Assembly: GCA_031283015.1 (NCBI GenBank)
Contig: JAITCQ010000065.1
Span: 1 to 25,034, forward strand
Direction: 5' to 3'
Source of the DNA: Candidatus Methanoplasma sp.
GTDB lineage: Archaea > Thermoplasmatota > Thermoplasmata > Methanomassiliicoccales > Methanomethylophilaceae
Length of the DNA stretch: 25,034 bases
The position numbers and the translations under genes were made by a program. Positions 7,877-14,875 of the stretch are shown here, piece by piece. Numbering within the stretch: the first letter of the stretch is position 1; every line of letters begins with the position of its first letter. Under the pieces are notes generated by a model, which ran no database searches, had not been told where the DNA came from, and worked only from the letters and a program-made list of their open reading frames with translations.

Positions 7877-8810
7877 TCCGCGGCGCGTTCCTTATGTCCG
7901 TGTCGACATCCTCCCGCCCCATCAAAAGGACCCTGCTGTCCTCCCTCTCTCTGATGATGGACATTCCGGTCACGGCGCCCAGTTGAGACGAGAAATCCCT
8001 GATCTCCTCAAAGGACGGCATTGACGCGAGCGACAGCCTCTGTCTCGACGCGCCGACGAAAACATAGCCTTTGGATTCAATGAGGTCCGGGTCCGCCCGC
8101 TTGTCCAATTCTCCGTATTCGCTGACCCATCCGAAGTTGAGGTCCTTCACCAGAGTATGCCTTATCACCGTCCGAGTGTCCAGGGACGGAAGGAGGTCGA
8201 GCGTCCTCATCAGTCGGCTCCAGCCGTCGTTCGTCTTAGGTCTGCAGACCTTTTTGTATATTTCCTCGTTCGGGGCGGCCACCGTCACGTACAGCTGTGC
8301 CGGAAGCTCGTCCAGAGAAGCCAGCTGTTCGGGGTACGTACCGTTGGTGACGAGAAAGGTGGTCATGTTCCTTCCGTGGCATTCTTTGATCAGGTCGGAG
8401 AGATAAGGGTACGTTATCGGTTCGCCGGCGAGGGAGATCGCGATCTGGTCGGGGTGGGAGGCCTCCTCAAACATCTCCTTTGAGCATCTGGGATCCCCCT
8501 TGAACCCCGATATCAGAAGCCTCTGGTGAGCGATCAGCGCGTCCAGCATTTCTTTCGGTTCCGCCCATTCCTTCACTTCGAAGTCCCTTTCCTGCACCCT
8601 CCAGCAAAAACTGCAGCATTGACTGCATTCGTTGATCGCGGGGGTCATCTGAAGGCACCTGTGGCTTTTGATCCCGTAGAAATCCTCTTTGTAGCAATGA
8701 CGACCGCGTATAAGGCTCTCTTTCAGCCAATGGCATAGCTTGACCGCGGCGTGGTCTTTGTAGAGGCGGTATTGCTGTTTTATCAGCAGTTCTTTGTATG
8801 CTTCGTCCAT
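7851..8810 (-). CDS. taw1: tRNA 4-demethylwyosine synthase Taw1 (TYW1), radical SAM
   Basis: A 319-residue archaeal TYW1. It uses two iron-sulphur clusters, S-adenosylmethionine and pyruvate to convert 1-methylguanosine at position 37 of tRNA-Phe into 4-demethylwyosine, the first tricyclic step of wyosine synthesis. Cysteines at 62, 66 and 69 form the CX3CX2C radical SAM motif (ECSQCCSFCWR). Cysteines at 26, 39 and 52 fall where the second cluster is held in characterised archaeal homologues. The segment SLAGEPITYPYLSDLI is the expected 'GEP' SAM-binding block, and TFLVTNGTYPE follows. No flavodoxin domain is fused, as is usual in archaea. It starts 9 bases after rfcL, with a G-rich ribosome binding site over the rfcL stop. 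Confidence 0.95.
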   Translation of the reverse strand: MDEAYKELLIKQQYRLYKDHAAVKLCHWLKESLIRGRHCYKEDFYGIKSHRCLQMTPAINECSQCCSFCWRVQERDFEVKEWAEPKEMLDALIAHQRLLISGFKGDPRCSKEMFEEASHPDQIAISLAGEPITYPYLSDLIKECHGRNMTTFLVTNGTYPEQLASLDELPAQLYVTVAAPNEEIYKKVCRPKTNDGWSRLMRTLDLLPSLDTRTVIRHTLVKDLNFGWVSEYGELDKRADPDLIESKGYVFVGASRQRLSLASMPSFEEIRDFSSQLGAVTGMSIIREREDSRVLLMGREDVDTDIRNAPRIRKRASTR

Positions 8811-8819
8811 AGGTCCCCC

Positions 8820-10232
8820 TCAGAAATCAAACAGGTTGCTTTGTGGCCTCTTCCCGTCCGTGCCCGGCACCGGCCTCTCCGGAGGCGCTTCGTATTCATC
8901 GGGAAGACCTTTCGCCGGAAGCGGCCGTGCTTCGGAGACCGTCATAAAAGCTTCCTTCACGATCTTCGAATCGATCTTCGAATCGAGAAGGAATCCAAGC
9001 TCCTCAGGCTCAAGGAAGACCTCTTTTGCGAGCATGACCCTGATCTGAGGATCGTTGAGCGCCATCGCTTTCAGCGGGCCCAGGACATCCATGCTCACTC
9101 TTTTTGTGGATGTGTGAATATGGCAGGCGACCTTATAGCACATCGAGGATTTCAGTTCCCTCACCGATCTGGATCTCGACATCTTCGCCAGATACGACGG
9201 GAACCTGAATCTTTCGTAAGAGATCTTGCCGTTCATTCTTGACACGGACACCCCGGCGGTCATCATCTCGCTTGCGTACGGCCACATTCCGTAATATTGG
9301 CGCCTGTACACCCGGCCCAGGAACACGTCCGCTCGGGACAGCTTCTCGTATCCCCTTACCAGATCTCCAGGGTCTCTGTACTCATACGGAAGGTTCTCGT
9401 CCACCCAAAGGATTGCTGTTTCCGGGTCCGTGTCCGCGTCGGAAAGAGCGCTCCTGGAGCCGAAGGGATCGCTCTTCCTGAACATCTTCTCCAAAACGGC
9501 GTACATGTCTTTTTGGACGAATCTCTCATGCATGCTTTCGAGGGAAGAAACGTCTATGGACCCCCGCCCCTGAGCAAGGGATTCCAGATCCCTTACGGCA
9601 GCCCGCATGTCCCCTTTAGCATTATCGGCGATCTTCAGCAGAACGGTGTCGTCAGCCGCGACGCCCTCCGAGACGGCGATCCTTTTCAGACCGCCGGCGA
9701 TAGACTTTGCCAAAGGTTTTCTGAAAGATATCTGGATCGTGTCGGTCTTAACGGCGGAGCTTTTTTTGGATAATGCGTAGAAGTCGTTCACTATCAGGAT
9801 GACCGGCTGCCTCGTTGTTTTGATTAGCTCGTTTATTGCCGGAAGGGCCCCCCGATCGGCGTTCCCGAAAAGGTTGTCCGCTTCATCCAGAACAATGAGT
9901 TTCTTTCTGCCTTCCCCGCTTCTTTTATATTCCCCGTCCAGCCCCAGGGAGTTGGAATATGATCCCCTCAGAGCGACCTCTTTGATCGCCGTTCCGGTCC
10001 TCTGATCGGATGCGTTCATCTCGACGATGTCCCATCCCATCTCGCCGGCCAGAGCTGCGGCGGACGAAGTCTTCCCCACGCCGGGGGATCCGATCAGGAC
10101 CGCGGCGCGTTTTTCCGGTATGCCCTTCATCCAGGACCTTGCCCATCCCTCAAGTTCTTTTGTCGCGGAAGGATTCCCTATGACATCCGAAAGCTTCTTC
10201 GGTCTGTATTTTTCCGTCCAGTCTTCGGCCAT
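8820..10232 (-). CDS. rfcL: Replication factor C large subunit
   Basis: A 470-residue clamp-loader large subunit that, with small RFC subunits, opens and loads PCNA on primed DNA. The frame is open to 10526, but the ATG at 10232 begins the conserved MAEDWTEKYRPKKLSDVIGN block and is preceded by GAGTGATC, close to the 16S-complementary consensus. Walker A is GSPGVGKTS (48-56) and Walker B is LIVLDEAD (112-119); a sensor-1-like VNDFYALS follows. The C-terminus ends in QSNLFDF, a clear PCNA-interacting (PIP) peptide, as expected for archaeal RfcL. It lies 5 bases after the zinc-ribbon gene and 9 before taw1. Confidence 0.95.
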   Translation of the reverse strand: MAEDWTEKYRPKKLSDVIGNPSATKELEGWARSWMKGIPEKRAAVLIGSPGVGKTSSAAALAGEMGWDIVEMNASDQRTGTAIKEVALRGSYSNSLGLDGEYKRSGEGRKKLIVLDEADNLFGNADRGALPAINELIKTTRQPVILIVNDFYALSKKSSAVKTDTIQISFRKPLAKSIAGGLKRIAVSEGVAADDTVLLKIADNAKGDMRAAVRDLESLAQGRGSIDVSSLESMHERFVQKDMYAVLEKMFRKSDPFGSRSALSDADTDPETAILWVDENLPYEYRDPGDLVRGYEKLSRADVFLGRVYRRQYYGMWPYASEMMTAGVSVSRMNGKISYERFRFPSYLAKMSRSRSVRELKSSMCYKVACHIHTSTKRVSMDVLGPLKAMALNDPQIRVMLAKEVFLEPEELGFLLDSKIDSKIVKEAFMTVSEARPLPAKGLPDEYEAPPERPVPGTDGKRPQSNLFDF

Positions 10233-10237
10233 ATTGA

Positions 10238-10774
10238 TCACTCGGATGTTTTCGAAGGCATGAAAGCCAGCACAAGGGCTTCCATCGCTTGGACAAAAAA
10301 GAAGAAGAGCGTGATTATCCAGAAGATTATATCCGTTAGTAAGGACGGTTCCGCCCCGACCAATTCGATGTTGGCATAGAAAAGGAACGCTGAGATCAAT
10401 AAGAACCCCGCTGCTCTGGACCATCTTCTGAAATACAGATGGCCGAGCCCGAATACGCTGAACAGCCCCGGAATGGGGACGAACCAGAGAGCCCCGGGTA
10501 TGAAAGCCAGCACTATCCCGATCCATGCGTATTTCGCCAGTTTTGGCCGGAAGGCTGCCGTTTGCGTTTTAGACCTCTGTTCACCACAGCTCGGGCAGAA
10601 TATGTCGTCCGGCTGCATCGCCGTGCCGCACGAGGCGCATTCGTTCTCCTCCGGCGGTATGAAACGTCCGGACTGGTCCAGCCTTATCGTGTTATCTCTT
10701 TTCCTTCCGCACAGATGACAGAAATCCAAGTCTTCGGGGATCTCGCCCCCGCATTCCGGACAGATATATCTCAT
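10238..10774 (-). CDS. Double zinc-ribbon membrane protein
   Basis: A 178-residue protein of unknown function. Two zinc ribbons are visible at the N-terminus: CPEC...CHLC (C5, C8, C19, C22) and CASC...CPSC (C46, C49, C60, C63). After them come two to four hydrophobic segments (~80-175), including YAWIGIVLAFIPGALWF and an FWIITLFFFFVQAMEALVLAF C-terminal helix. The layout, with cytoplasmic zinc ribbons and a short membrane domain with 'GLGHLYFRRWSRAAG', resembles the widespread archaeal/bacterial zinc-ribbon TM2-type proteins. It starts 21 bases after the ABC ATPase and ends 5 bases before rfcL, so it is likely part of the same operon. Confidence 0.8.
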   Translation of the reverse strand: MRYICPECGGEIPEDLDFCHLCGRKRDNTIRLDQSGRFIPPEENECASCGTAMQPDDIFCPSCGEQRSKTQTAAFRPKLAKYAWIGIVLAFIPGALWFVPIPGLFSVFGLGHLYFRRWSRAAGFLLISAFLFYANIELVGAEPSLLTDIIFWIITLFFFFVQAMEALVLAFMPSKTSE

Positions 10775-10795
10775 CTTTTTCCCCGTTCCGCATGC

Positions 10796-11578
10796 TCACT
10801 GGTGCATACGGTATGTTCCGTTATTGCGTTCAACCTTAATAGGCTCATTGTAAAGGTCGGTCATCTTTTCCGAGGTGAGAAGAGAATCCTTCTCGCCGTC
10901 GGCGAATATCCTGCCTTCTTTCATCATTATGATGCGATCGATACTGTCGGGAATGTCCGCGAGATCGTGGGTCACTATGATGAGACTGACCCCCGCTTTG
11001 ATCAATATGTCGAACATCCTCCTGAACTTCGACGCCATTATTATGTCGAGGCCGGTCATAGGCTCGTCCATAACGAGCGTGCTGGGTTCGGTGACCAGAG
11101 CCCTCGCGATCAGCACGCGCCGCATCTCGCCGAGCGAGAGGCCTTCGACACGCCGATCCAAAAGATCGTCCACCCCCATCATGACGGCCGCGCCGTTTAC
11201 TCTTGAGACCATTTCGGGGGTCACGCTCATGTTCCTGAACACGTCCAAGCTTCCGAAGAAGCCTGACGCGATGACCTCGCTCACCAGCGTATCCTCGCCG
11301 AAACGGTTCTGAAGATCCATCGACACGATCCCCATCTTGCACCTGACGTCGAAGATGTTCCAGTTATCCTCGCCGAATATTCTCATGATCGCCGGCGAGT
11401 CCTCGTCGAAATATGGGTTGATCTCCCCTCTCAGCAGTTTTATCAGAGTGGTCTTTCCGGAACCGTTGCTGCCGATGACGGCGACGCTTTCGTTCTCTTC
11501 GATGGAAAGGTCTATGGAGTCAAGGATCCTCTTTCCGTTCCTTACTACGGAAACATCTCTCATCTCCAAGGTCTTCAT
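10796..11578 (-). CDS. ABC transporter ATP-binding protein (no permease nearby)
   Basis: A 260-residue stand-alone ABC ATPase. Visible motifs are Walker A GSNGSGKTT (36-44), signature LSLGEMRRVLIARAL, Walker B STLVMDEPMTGLD and the H-loop IIVTHDL. The EDNWNIFDVRCKMGIVSMDLQNRF segment between Walker A and the signature resembles the ModF/YlmA branch of unpaired ATPases. The frame is open to 11698, but the region upstream of 11578 is not ABC-like, overlaps the symporter gene, and holds the promoter. No permease or binding protein is in the window, so its transport role is uncertain. It appears to be the first gene of the unit leading to rfcL and taw1. Confidence 0.9.
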   Translation of the reverse strand: MKTLEMRDVSVVRNGKRILDSIDLSIEENESVAVIGSNGSGKTTLIKLLRGEINPYFDEDSPAIMRIFGEDNWNIFDVRCKMGIVSMDLQNRFGEDTLVSEVIASGFFGSLDVFRNMSVTPEMVSRVNGAAVMMGVDDLLDRRVEGLSLGEMRRVLIARALVTEPSTLVMDEPMTGLDIIMASKFRRMFDILIKAGVSLIIVTHDLADIPDSIDRIIMMKEGRIFADGEKDSLLTSEKMTDLYNEPIKVERNNGTYRMHQ

Positions 11579-11616
11579 ATGCAGCCGATAGAAGAACATC
11601 CCTAAAAATGTTACAT

Positions 11617-11624
11617 AAAAAAAA
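11617..11624 (-). promoter_or_regulatory. T8 run: terminator of the symporter and promoter of the ABC ATPase unit
   Basis: On the minus strand this is TTTTTTTT followed by ATGTAA. It lies 34 bases after the symporter stop and about 40 bases before the ABC ATPase start. The T-run fits an archaeal U-tract terminator, and TTTTATGT fits a weak TATA element for the downstream gene. The double role is inferred from position. Confidence 0.4.
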
Positions 11625-11657
11625 TGGAGGAAGAAGTTTGCTAATTTGTTTGAGCGT

Positions 11658-13268
11658 TCAAGAATCCGCCGAGGTATCGTCCGTCTCCGCCTCGGCATCC
11701 GCCTTCGGTTCTTTCCATCTCGTGATGAGATATCCGATAACCAAGGTCAATGTGGACAACGGAAGCGCGACCACCAGCGCGTCGACGAACTGCAGGTTCC
11801 CTTCCATGAAGAGGACGGGATTTCCGGTGATCCACTTGCATATCGGAAGGAATATCGACATACCCGCGTTGATGAACAGCGCCCAAAACAGATACGCCGC
11901 CGTACCTACGGTCATACTCGCGATCGCGACGTTCTTCTTCGGGTTCTTTGAGAACAGGCCGTACGTCATGAGTGGAAGCATGGCGGCGGCCGTCAATCCC
12001 ATGAAGAGGGATGTCGCTTTTGCGATGATATCGCTCGGCATAAGATAGCAGTATACTACCACCAACACCATGACGATGGCCGTCACGATCCTGTTGATCC
12101 TCAGAGACTGGAAATCCTCGTCGCTTCTGGTCTTCCTGTTCTTGATCAGAGAGAACATGTCGTGTCCTCCCGCGGCGCCTATCGTGTGCATGAGCGCGCT
12201 GAGAGTGGATATCGCGGCGCACAACAACGTCAGCAGGAAGATGCAGATGAACACGTCGCCGAGCGGATATTCGCTGAACACGCCCAGGACATAGTTGGGT
12301 ATGATGAAATCCACTCCTTGGTGGAGAACGGTCGTCACATATTCCACGGAACCCATGCCGTAGTGTTCGAAGAAGTATACGTTGGTGCTCGCGCCCACTG
12401 TGTAAGCGCTGCCGACGATGACGAACATGAATATGCTTCCGATTATCAACGAGCGCTTGAGCATCCTGTCGTTCTTTGCGGACATGAACCTGACCACAAG
12501 CTGCGGCTGCGTCAAAGCGCCGATGCCCACTCCGAGAAGGAACGTGGATATCACGGTCCACCATTTGCTTGTGCCGAAAGCCGGAACAGAATCGTACCCG
12601 AGCGCGGAGATCGTTGTGCTGGCGTGACTTAGTTCGTACAGGGTGACGGACAATATGATGACCATTCCGACGATCATTATCCCCGCCTGCAGAGCGTCGT
12701 TATACATGACGGCTATTATTCCGCCGTACACCACGTACAATCCGACTATGACAGCCAGTATTATCAGGATGACGTCGTACAGGTCCGTCAGCCCCGTTAA
12801 CACCACGAGGGTGTTCACGCCTCCTTTCAAAACGGCGGCGGCATATATTGGCATCATGACGATTATTATCATGGCGGTGAACCCGCGTATCCCTCCGGAT
12901 TTGAATATCTTCCCGAGCAGATCTGCAAAAGTGGACGCCCCGAGCTTCTTTCCGACCCTCCTGACCCTCGGCCCAAAGAGGACGAACGCCACGAATAGAC
13001 CGAGAGCAAGATTGAGGAAGCATAACCACATCATGACCGGACCGAAGTTGGCCGCCTGGCCCCCGAACCCTATTATCGCCGAAGCGCTCAGGAAGGTCGC
13101 CCCATAAGATAGGGCGATTATCACGGTGTTACTTTTATTCTTTCCGAGAAGGAACTGCTGGTTGCTCTTGGTATGGCGGTATCCATACAGGCCGAGCAGT
13201 ATCGTCACCGCGATGAAGACCGCCATCAATACGAACAAAAGGTCCAAAGGTACGCCTTCAGCGGCCAT
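11658..13268 (-). CDS. Sodium:solute symporter family (SSS) transporter
   Basis: A 536-residue polytopic membrane protein with about 13 predicted helices, of the sodium/solute symporter family (PutP, PanF and ActP relatives). Family marks include the YGATFLSASAIIGFGG block near the first helices, the GVGIGALTQPQLVVRFMSAK segment and the conserved central MHTIGAAGGHDMF. It would import a small solute with sodium; the substrate cannot be read from the sequence. The start is chosen as the ATG at 13268, which shares its A with the stop of the small upstream peptide gene (TGATG); a GTG one codon earlier is possible. Translation is therefore likely coupled to that peptide. The C-terminus is acidic and rich in Ala, Glu and Asp. 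Confidence 0.9.
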   Translation of the reverse strand: MAAEGVPLDLLFVLMAVFIAVTILLGLYGYRHTKSNQQFLLGKNKSNTVIIALSYGATFLSASAIIGFGGQAANFGPVMMWLCFLNLALGLFVAFVLFGPRVRRVGKKLGASTFADLLGKIFKSGGIRGFTAMIIIVMMPIYAAAVLKGGVNTLVVLTGLTDLYDVILIILAVIVGLYVVYGGIIAVMYNDALQAGIMIVGMVIILSVTLYELSHASTTISALGYDSVPAFGTSKWWTVISTFLLGVGIGALTQPQLVVRFMSAKNDRMLKRSLIIGSIFMFVIVGSAYTVGASTNVYFFEHYGMGSVEYVTTVLHQGVDFIIPNYVLGVFSEYPLGDVFICIFLLTLLCAAISTLSALMHTIGAAGGHDMFSLIKNRKTRSDEDFQSLRINRIVTAIVMVLVVVYCYLMPSDIIAKATSLFMGLTAAAMLPLMTYGLFSKNPKKNVAIASMTVGTAAYLFWALFINAGMSIFLPICKWITGNPVLFMEGNLQFVDALVVALPLSTLTLVIGYLITRWKEPKADAEAETDDTSADS

Positions 13269-13399
13269 CACTCCTCACCTTCCTCTTCATCGCCATCATC
13301 TTTTTTGAATATCGCCCACGCGCAGCACAGTATCACGCAGAGAATGCACCCCACGTACGCTCCGATTATGTATGGGTCGCTTAATCCGAAGAACGTCAT
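13268..13399 (-). CDS. 43-residue single-helix membrane peptide, likely symporter accessory subunit
   Basis: A small gene found by reading the minus strand between the symporter and its promoter. The ATG at 13399 is preceded by a strong ribosome binding site, GAGGTGA (13404-13410). The peptide has a short N-terminus (MTFFGLSDPYIIG), one hydrophobic, Cys-rich helix (~11-30, AYVGCILCVILCCAWAIF) and a highly acidic tail (KKDDGDEEEGEE). Its stop TGA shares one base with the symporter ATG. Several SSS symporters are preceded by small membrane peptides (YhdT with PanF, YjcH with ActP), and similar short accessory ORFs are annotated next to archaeal symporters. By position and topology this is probably one of them; assistance in folding or stability of the transporter is inferred. 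Confidence 0.75.
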   Translation of the reverse strand: MTFFGLSDPYIIGAYVGCILCVILCCAWAIFKKDDGDEEEGEE

Positions 13400-13409
13400 T
13401 TTTTCACCT

Positions 13410-13428
13410 CGTGCTATGTGTTAGCACG
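13410..13428. promoter_or_regulatory. Perfect palindrome at the expected transcript start of the symporter operon
   Basis: CGTGCTA / TAGCACG is a 7-bp inverted repeat with a 5-bp spacer (TGTGT). It lies 25-45 bases downstream of the TATA box and touches the ribosome binding site of the 43-residue peptide gene at 13410. It could be an operator for a repressor, or a leader hairpin next to the ribosome binding site. Confidence 0.45.
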
Positions 13429-13451
13429 GCACACACACAATCGATGAGGTG

Positions 13452-13463
13452 ATATATAATATG
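13452..13463 (-). promoter_or_regulatory. TATA box for the peptide/symporter operon
   Basis: On the minus strand this reads CATATTATATAT. Transcription would start near 13431, giving a leader of about 30 bases that holds the palindrome and the GAGGTGA site. Confidence 0.6.
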
Positions 13464-13479
13464 TGCCCCCGAACATCCA

Positions 13480-13506
13480 GGCGGCGGAGGTGCCTGAGTC
13501 GCCGCC
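13480..13506. repeat. GC-rich inverted repeat between two divergent promoters
   Basis: GGCGGCG (13480-13486) and CGCCGCC (13500-13506) are perfect 7-bp complements separated by 13 bases. The element lies between the symporter promoter (leftward) and the SRP RNA promoter (rightward), so no known transcript should cross it. It could be a binding site, or an insulator-like hairpin. Confidence 0.4.
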
Positions 13507-13513
13507 CATGGAA

Positions 13514-13527
13514 AGATATTAAATACC
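13514..13527 (+). promoter_or_regulatory. TATA box for SRP RNA
   Basis: AGATATTAAATACC is followed 20-25 bases later by the predicted 5' end of the SRP RNA near 13543. Its A-rich upstream flank (GGAAAG) is compatible with a BRE. Confidence 0.6.
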
Positions 13528-13542
13528 CTCCCTCAATAGCTC

Positions 13543-13852
13543 TACCGTTAGGCTTGACCGGGGAGCTTGGCGTGCCCTTCACCCGCAACCGTCAATAGCG
13601 GGGGTGACTGCAGGGGGCGGCAGAGCTGAAGGTCCAAGCCCGCAGAGTGACTATGAGATCTTGTCCTGCAGAGTCGGAGTTTGTGCGCTGAACGACCGGA
13701 GGGTCGTATCGCGCACATTGATCGGGGAAACCGGGTCAGGTCCTGACGGGAGCAGCCTTACCTCGTGCTACTGACGTTTGCGGGGTCGCAGGGTTGAGAA
13801 GCGATGCGGTCCACCTGGATCGGATGTAATGTCCACCTCTGTGGCCTAACAC
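13543..13852 (+). ncRNA. ffs: Archaeal signal recognition particle RNA (7S RNA)
   Basis: A roughly 310-nt structured RNA, normal length for archaeal SRP RNA, which pairs with SRP54 and SRP19 to target ribosomes to the membrane. The universal helix 8 core is visible at ~13733-13757: GGGTCAGGTCC, a tetraloop, then GGGAGCAGCC. Helix 6 is visible at ~13682-13716: TGTGCGC pairs with GCGCACA, and an inner ACGACC/GGTCGT stem is closed by the GNAR-type loop GGAG (13698-13701), the SRP19 site. The ends pair through GTTAGGC (13547-13553) and GCCTAAC (13844-13850), which sets the limits to within about 10 bases. The helix 8 loop is TGAC instead of the common GNRA-type GGAA. The 3' end abuts the stop of the convergent marker-2 gene. 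Confidence 0.9.
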
Positions 13853-14830
13853 TTACCTCTTCTTCGGAGAACATCCGGTTATGATGTCCTTTTCAAAATC
13901 GAAGAGTGTCCCTGTTTCCCCATTGAGGGTGAGCCTGAGTTTCATGGTGTCGTCGATCTTTCCGACAACGGCGCCCGCGCAGCCGACGGTCTTAAAAAGA
14001 GCGATGATATCCGCCGAATTCTCCGGCGGGCAGGCGAAGATGAATCCGCAGCCCTGATAAGCGAGAAGCCATTGAACAAGATCGACGTTCTCCGGTATCG
14101 GTATCTTGTTTATATCGACAACGCCGCCTTTCATCGAAGACTCAAGCATCATTCCGAGCGTCCCGATGCATCCGGGGTTGCTCATATCCTTTGCGGAATG
14201 AGCGAGATGTTTTGACGCTATGATCGACATCATCTCTATCTGGGCCTGAACTATCGTGTCGGTCTTCTTCGTTGTGGTGTCCCACGCATATTTCAGACCG
14301 TTCGGGAAAAAGCCGTCCAGGTCCATGACGAAAATAATATCGTCGTCGTCCCTCGCGGTGCTGCTGAGAAGAACGTCCCCCTTCGGGACGGTGCCTATGA
14401 TCGATATGTCGATCGCGTTGTATTTGCAGTCCGGGTGAGTGTGCCCTCCGACGATCGGTACATTGAACTTCTTTACCGCGGCGGCCATGCCTCTCAGGAT
14501 CTGATTGCAGACCTTGCTTTTCGATAAGGACAGAACATCCACCATCGCCATCGGCCTGCCGCCCATGGCCGCTATGTCATTGACGTTCACCAGCACGGCG
14601 AAATAACCGGCGTAGAACGGATCCGAATCCACAAGGGATTCCATTATGCCGTCGGCGGCGAACAGAATGTAATCGCCCCCGTACTCTACGGCGGCGGCGT
14701 CCTCCCCCTCAGACGCGGCGACGCGAGGGAATCCTTTCGTCGAGAGGGAATCCACTATCTCGTGCACGGCTTTCTTGCGCGTCACTCCCGGGAACGTCCT
14801 TATTGACTCGATGATGGCTTCCAGAGTCAT
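13853..14830 (-). CDS. Methanogenesis marker protein 2 (AIR synthase-related protein)
   Basis: A 325-residue protein of the AIR synthase (PurM-like) ATP-binding fold, in the branch known as putative methanogenesis marker 2, found across methanogens. The biochemical function is not established. Family signatures are FPGVTRKKAVHEIV near the N-terminus, GEDAAAVEYGGDYILFAADG, VNVNDIAAMGGRPMAMVDVLS (glycine-rich ATP loop region), PIVGGHTHPD, and SNPGCIGTLGMMLE. The last two blocks distinguish it from true PurM, ThiL or SelD. The ATG at 14830 lies 25 bases from a TATA element, so the mRNA is probably leaderless; a TTG two codons upstream is unlikely. It is the main evidence that this organism is a methanogen or close relative. 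Confidence 0.85.
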   Translation of the reverse strand: MTLEAIIESIRTFPGVTRKKAVHEIVDSLSTKGFPRVAASEGEDAAAVEYGGDYILFAADGIMESLVDSDPFYAGYFAVLVNVNDIAAMGGRPMAMVDVLSLSKSKVCNQILRGMAAAVKKFNVPIVGGHTHPDCKYNAIDISIIGTVPKGDVLLSSTARDDDDIIFVMDLDGFFPNGLKYAWDTTTKKTDTIVQAQIEMMSIIASKHLAHSAKDMSNPGCIGTLGMMLESSMKGGVVDINKIPIPENVDLVQWLLAYQGCGFIFACPPENSADIIALFKTVGCAGAVVGKIDDTMKLRLTLNGETGTLFDFEKDIITGCSPKKR

Positions 14831-14848
14831 AATCAAGGAAAGGCGATA

Positions 14849-14860
14849 ACAAATAAAACC
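14849..14860 (-). promoter_or_regulatory. TATA box for the marker 2 gene
   Basis: On the minus strand this reads GGTTTTATTTGT. It is centred 25 bases before the ATG at 14830 and sits in the 45-base gap after the site-2 protease stop. The gene thus has its own promoter although it follows another gene on the same strand. Confidence 0.5.
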
Positions 14861-14875
14861 TATTGCGTCAGCCTA

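Noticed and set aside
10233..10526. N-terminal extension of RfcL by about 98 residues
   Set aside because: It overlaps the zinc-ribbon gene in another frame, and the family N-terminus begins at 10232 with a good ribosome binding site.
11579..11698. 40-residue N-terminal extension of the ABC ATPase
   Set aside because: It crosses the symporter stop, the T8 run and the probable promoter; ABC homology begins at 11578.
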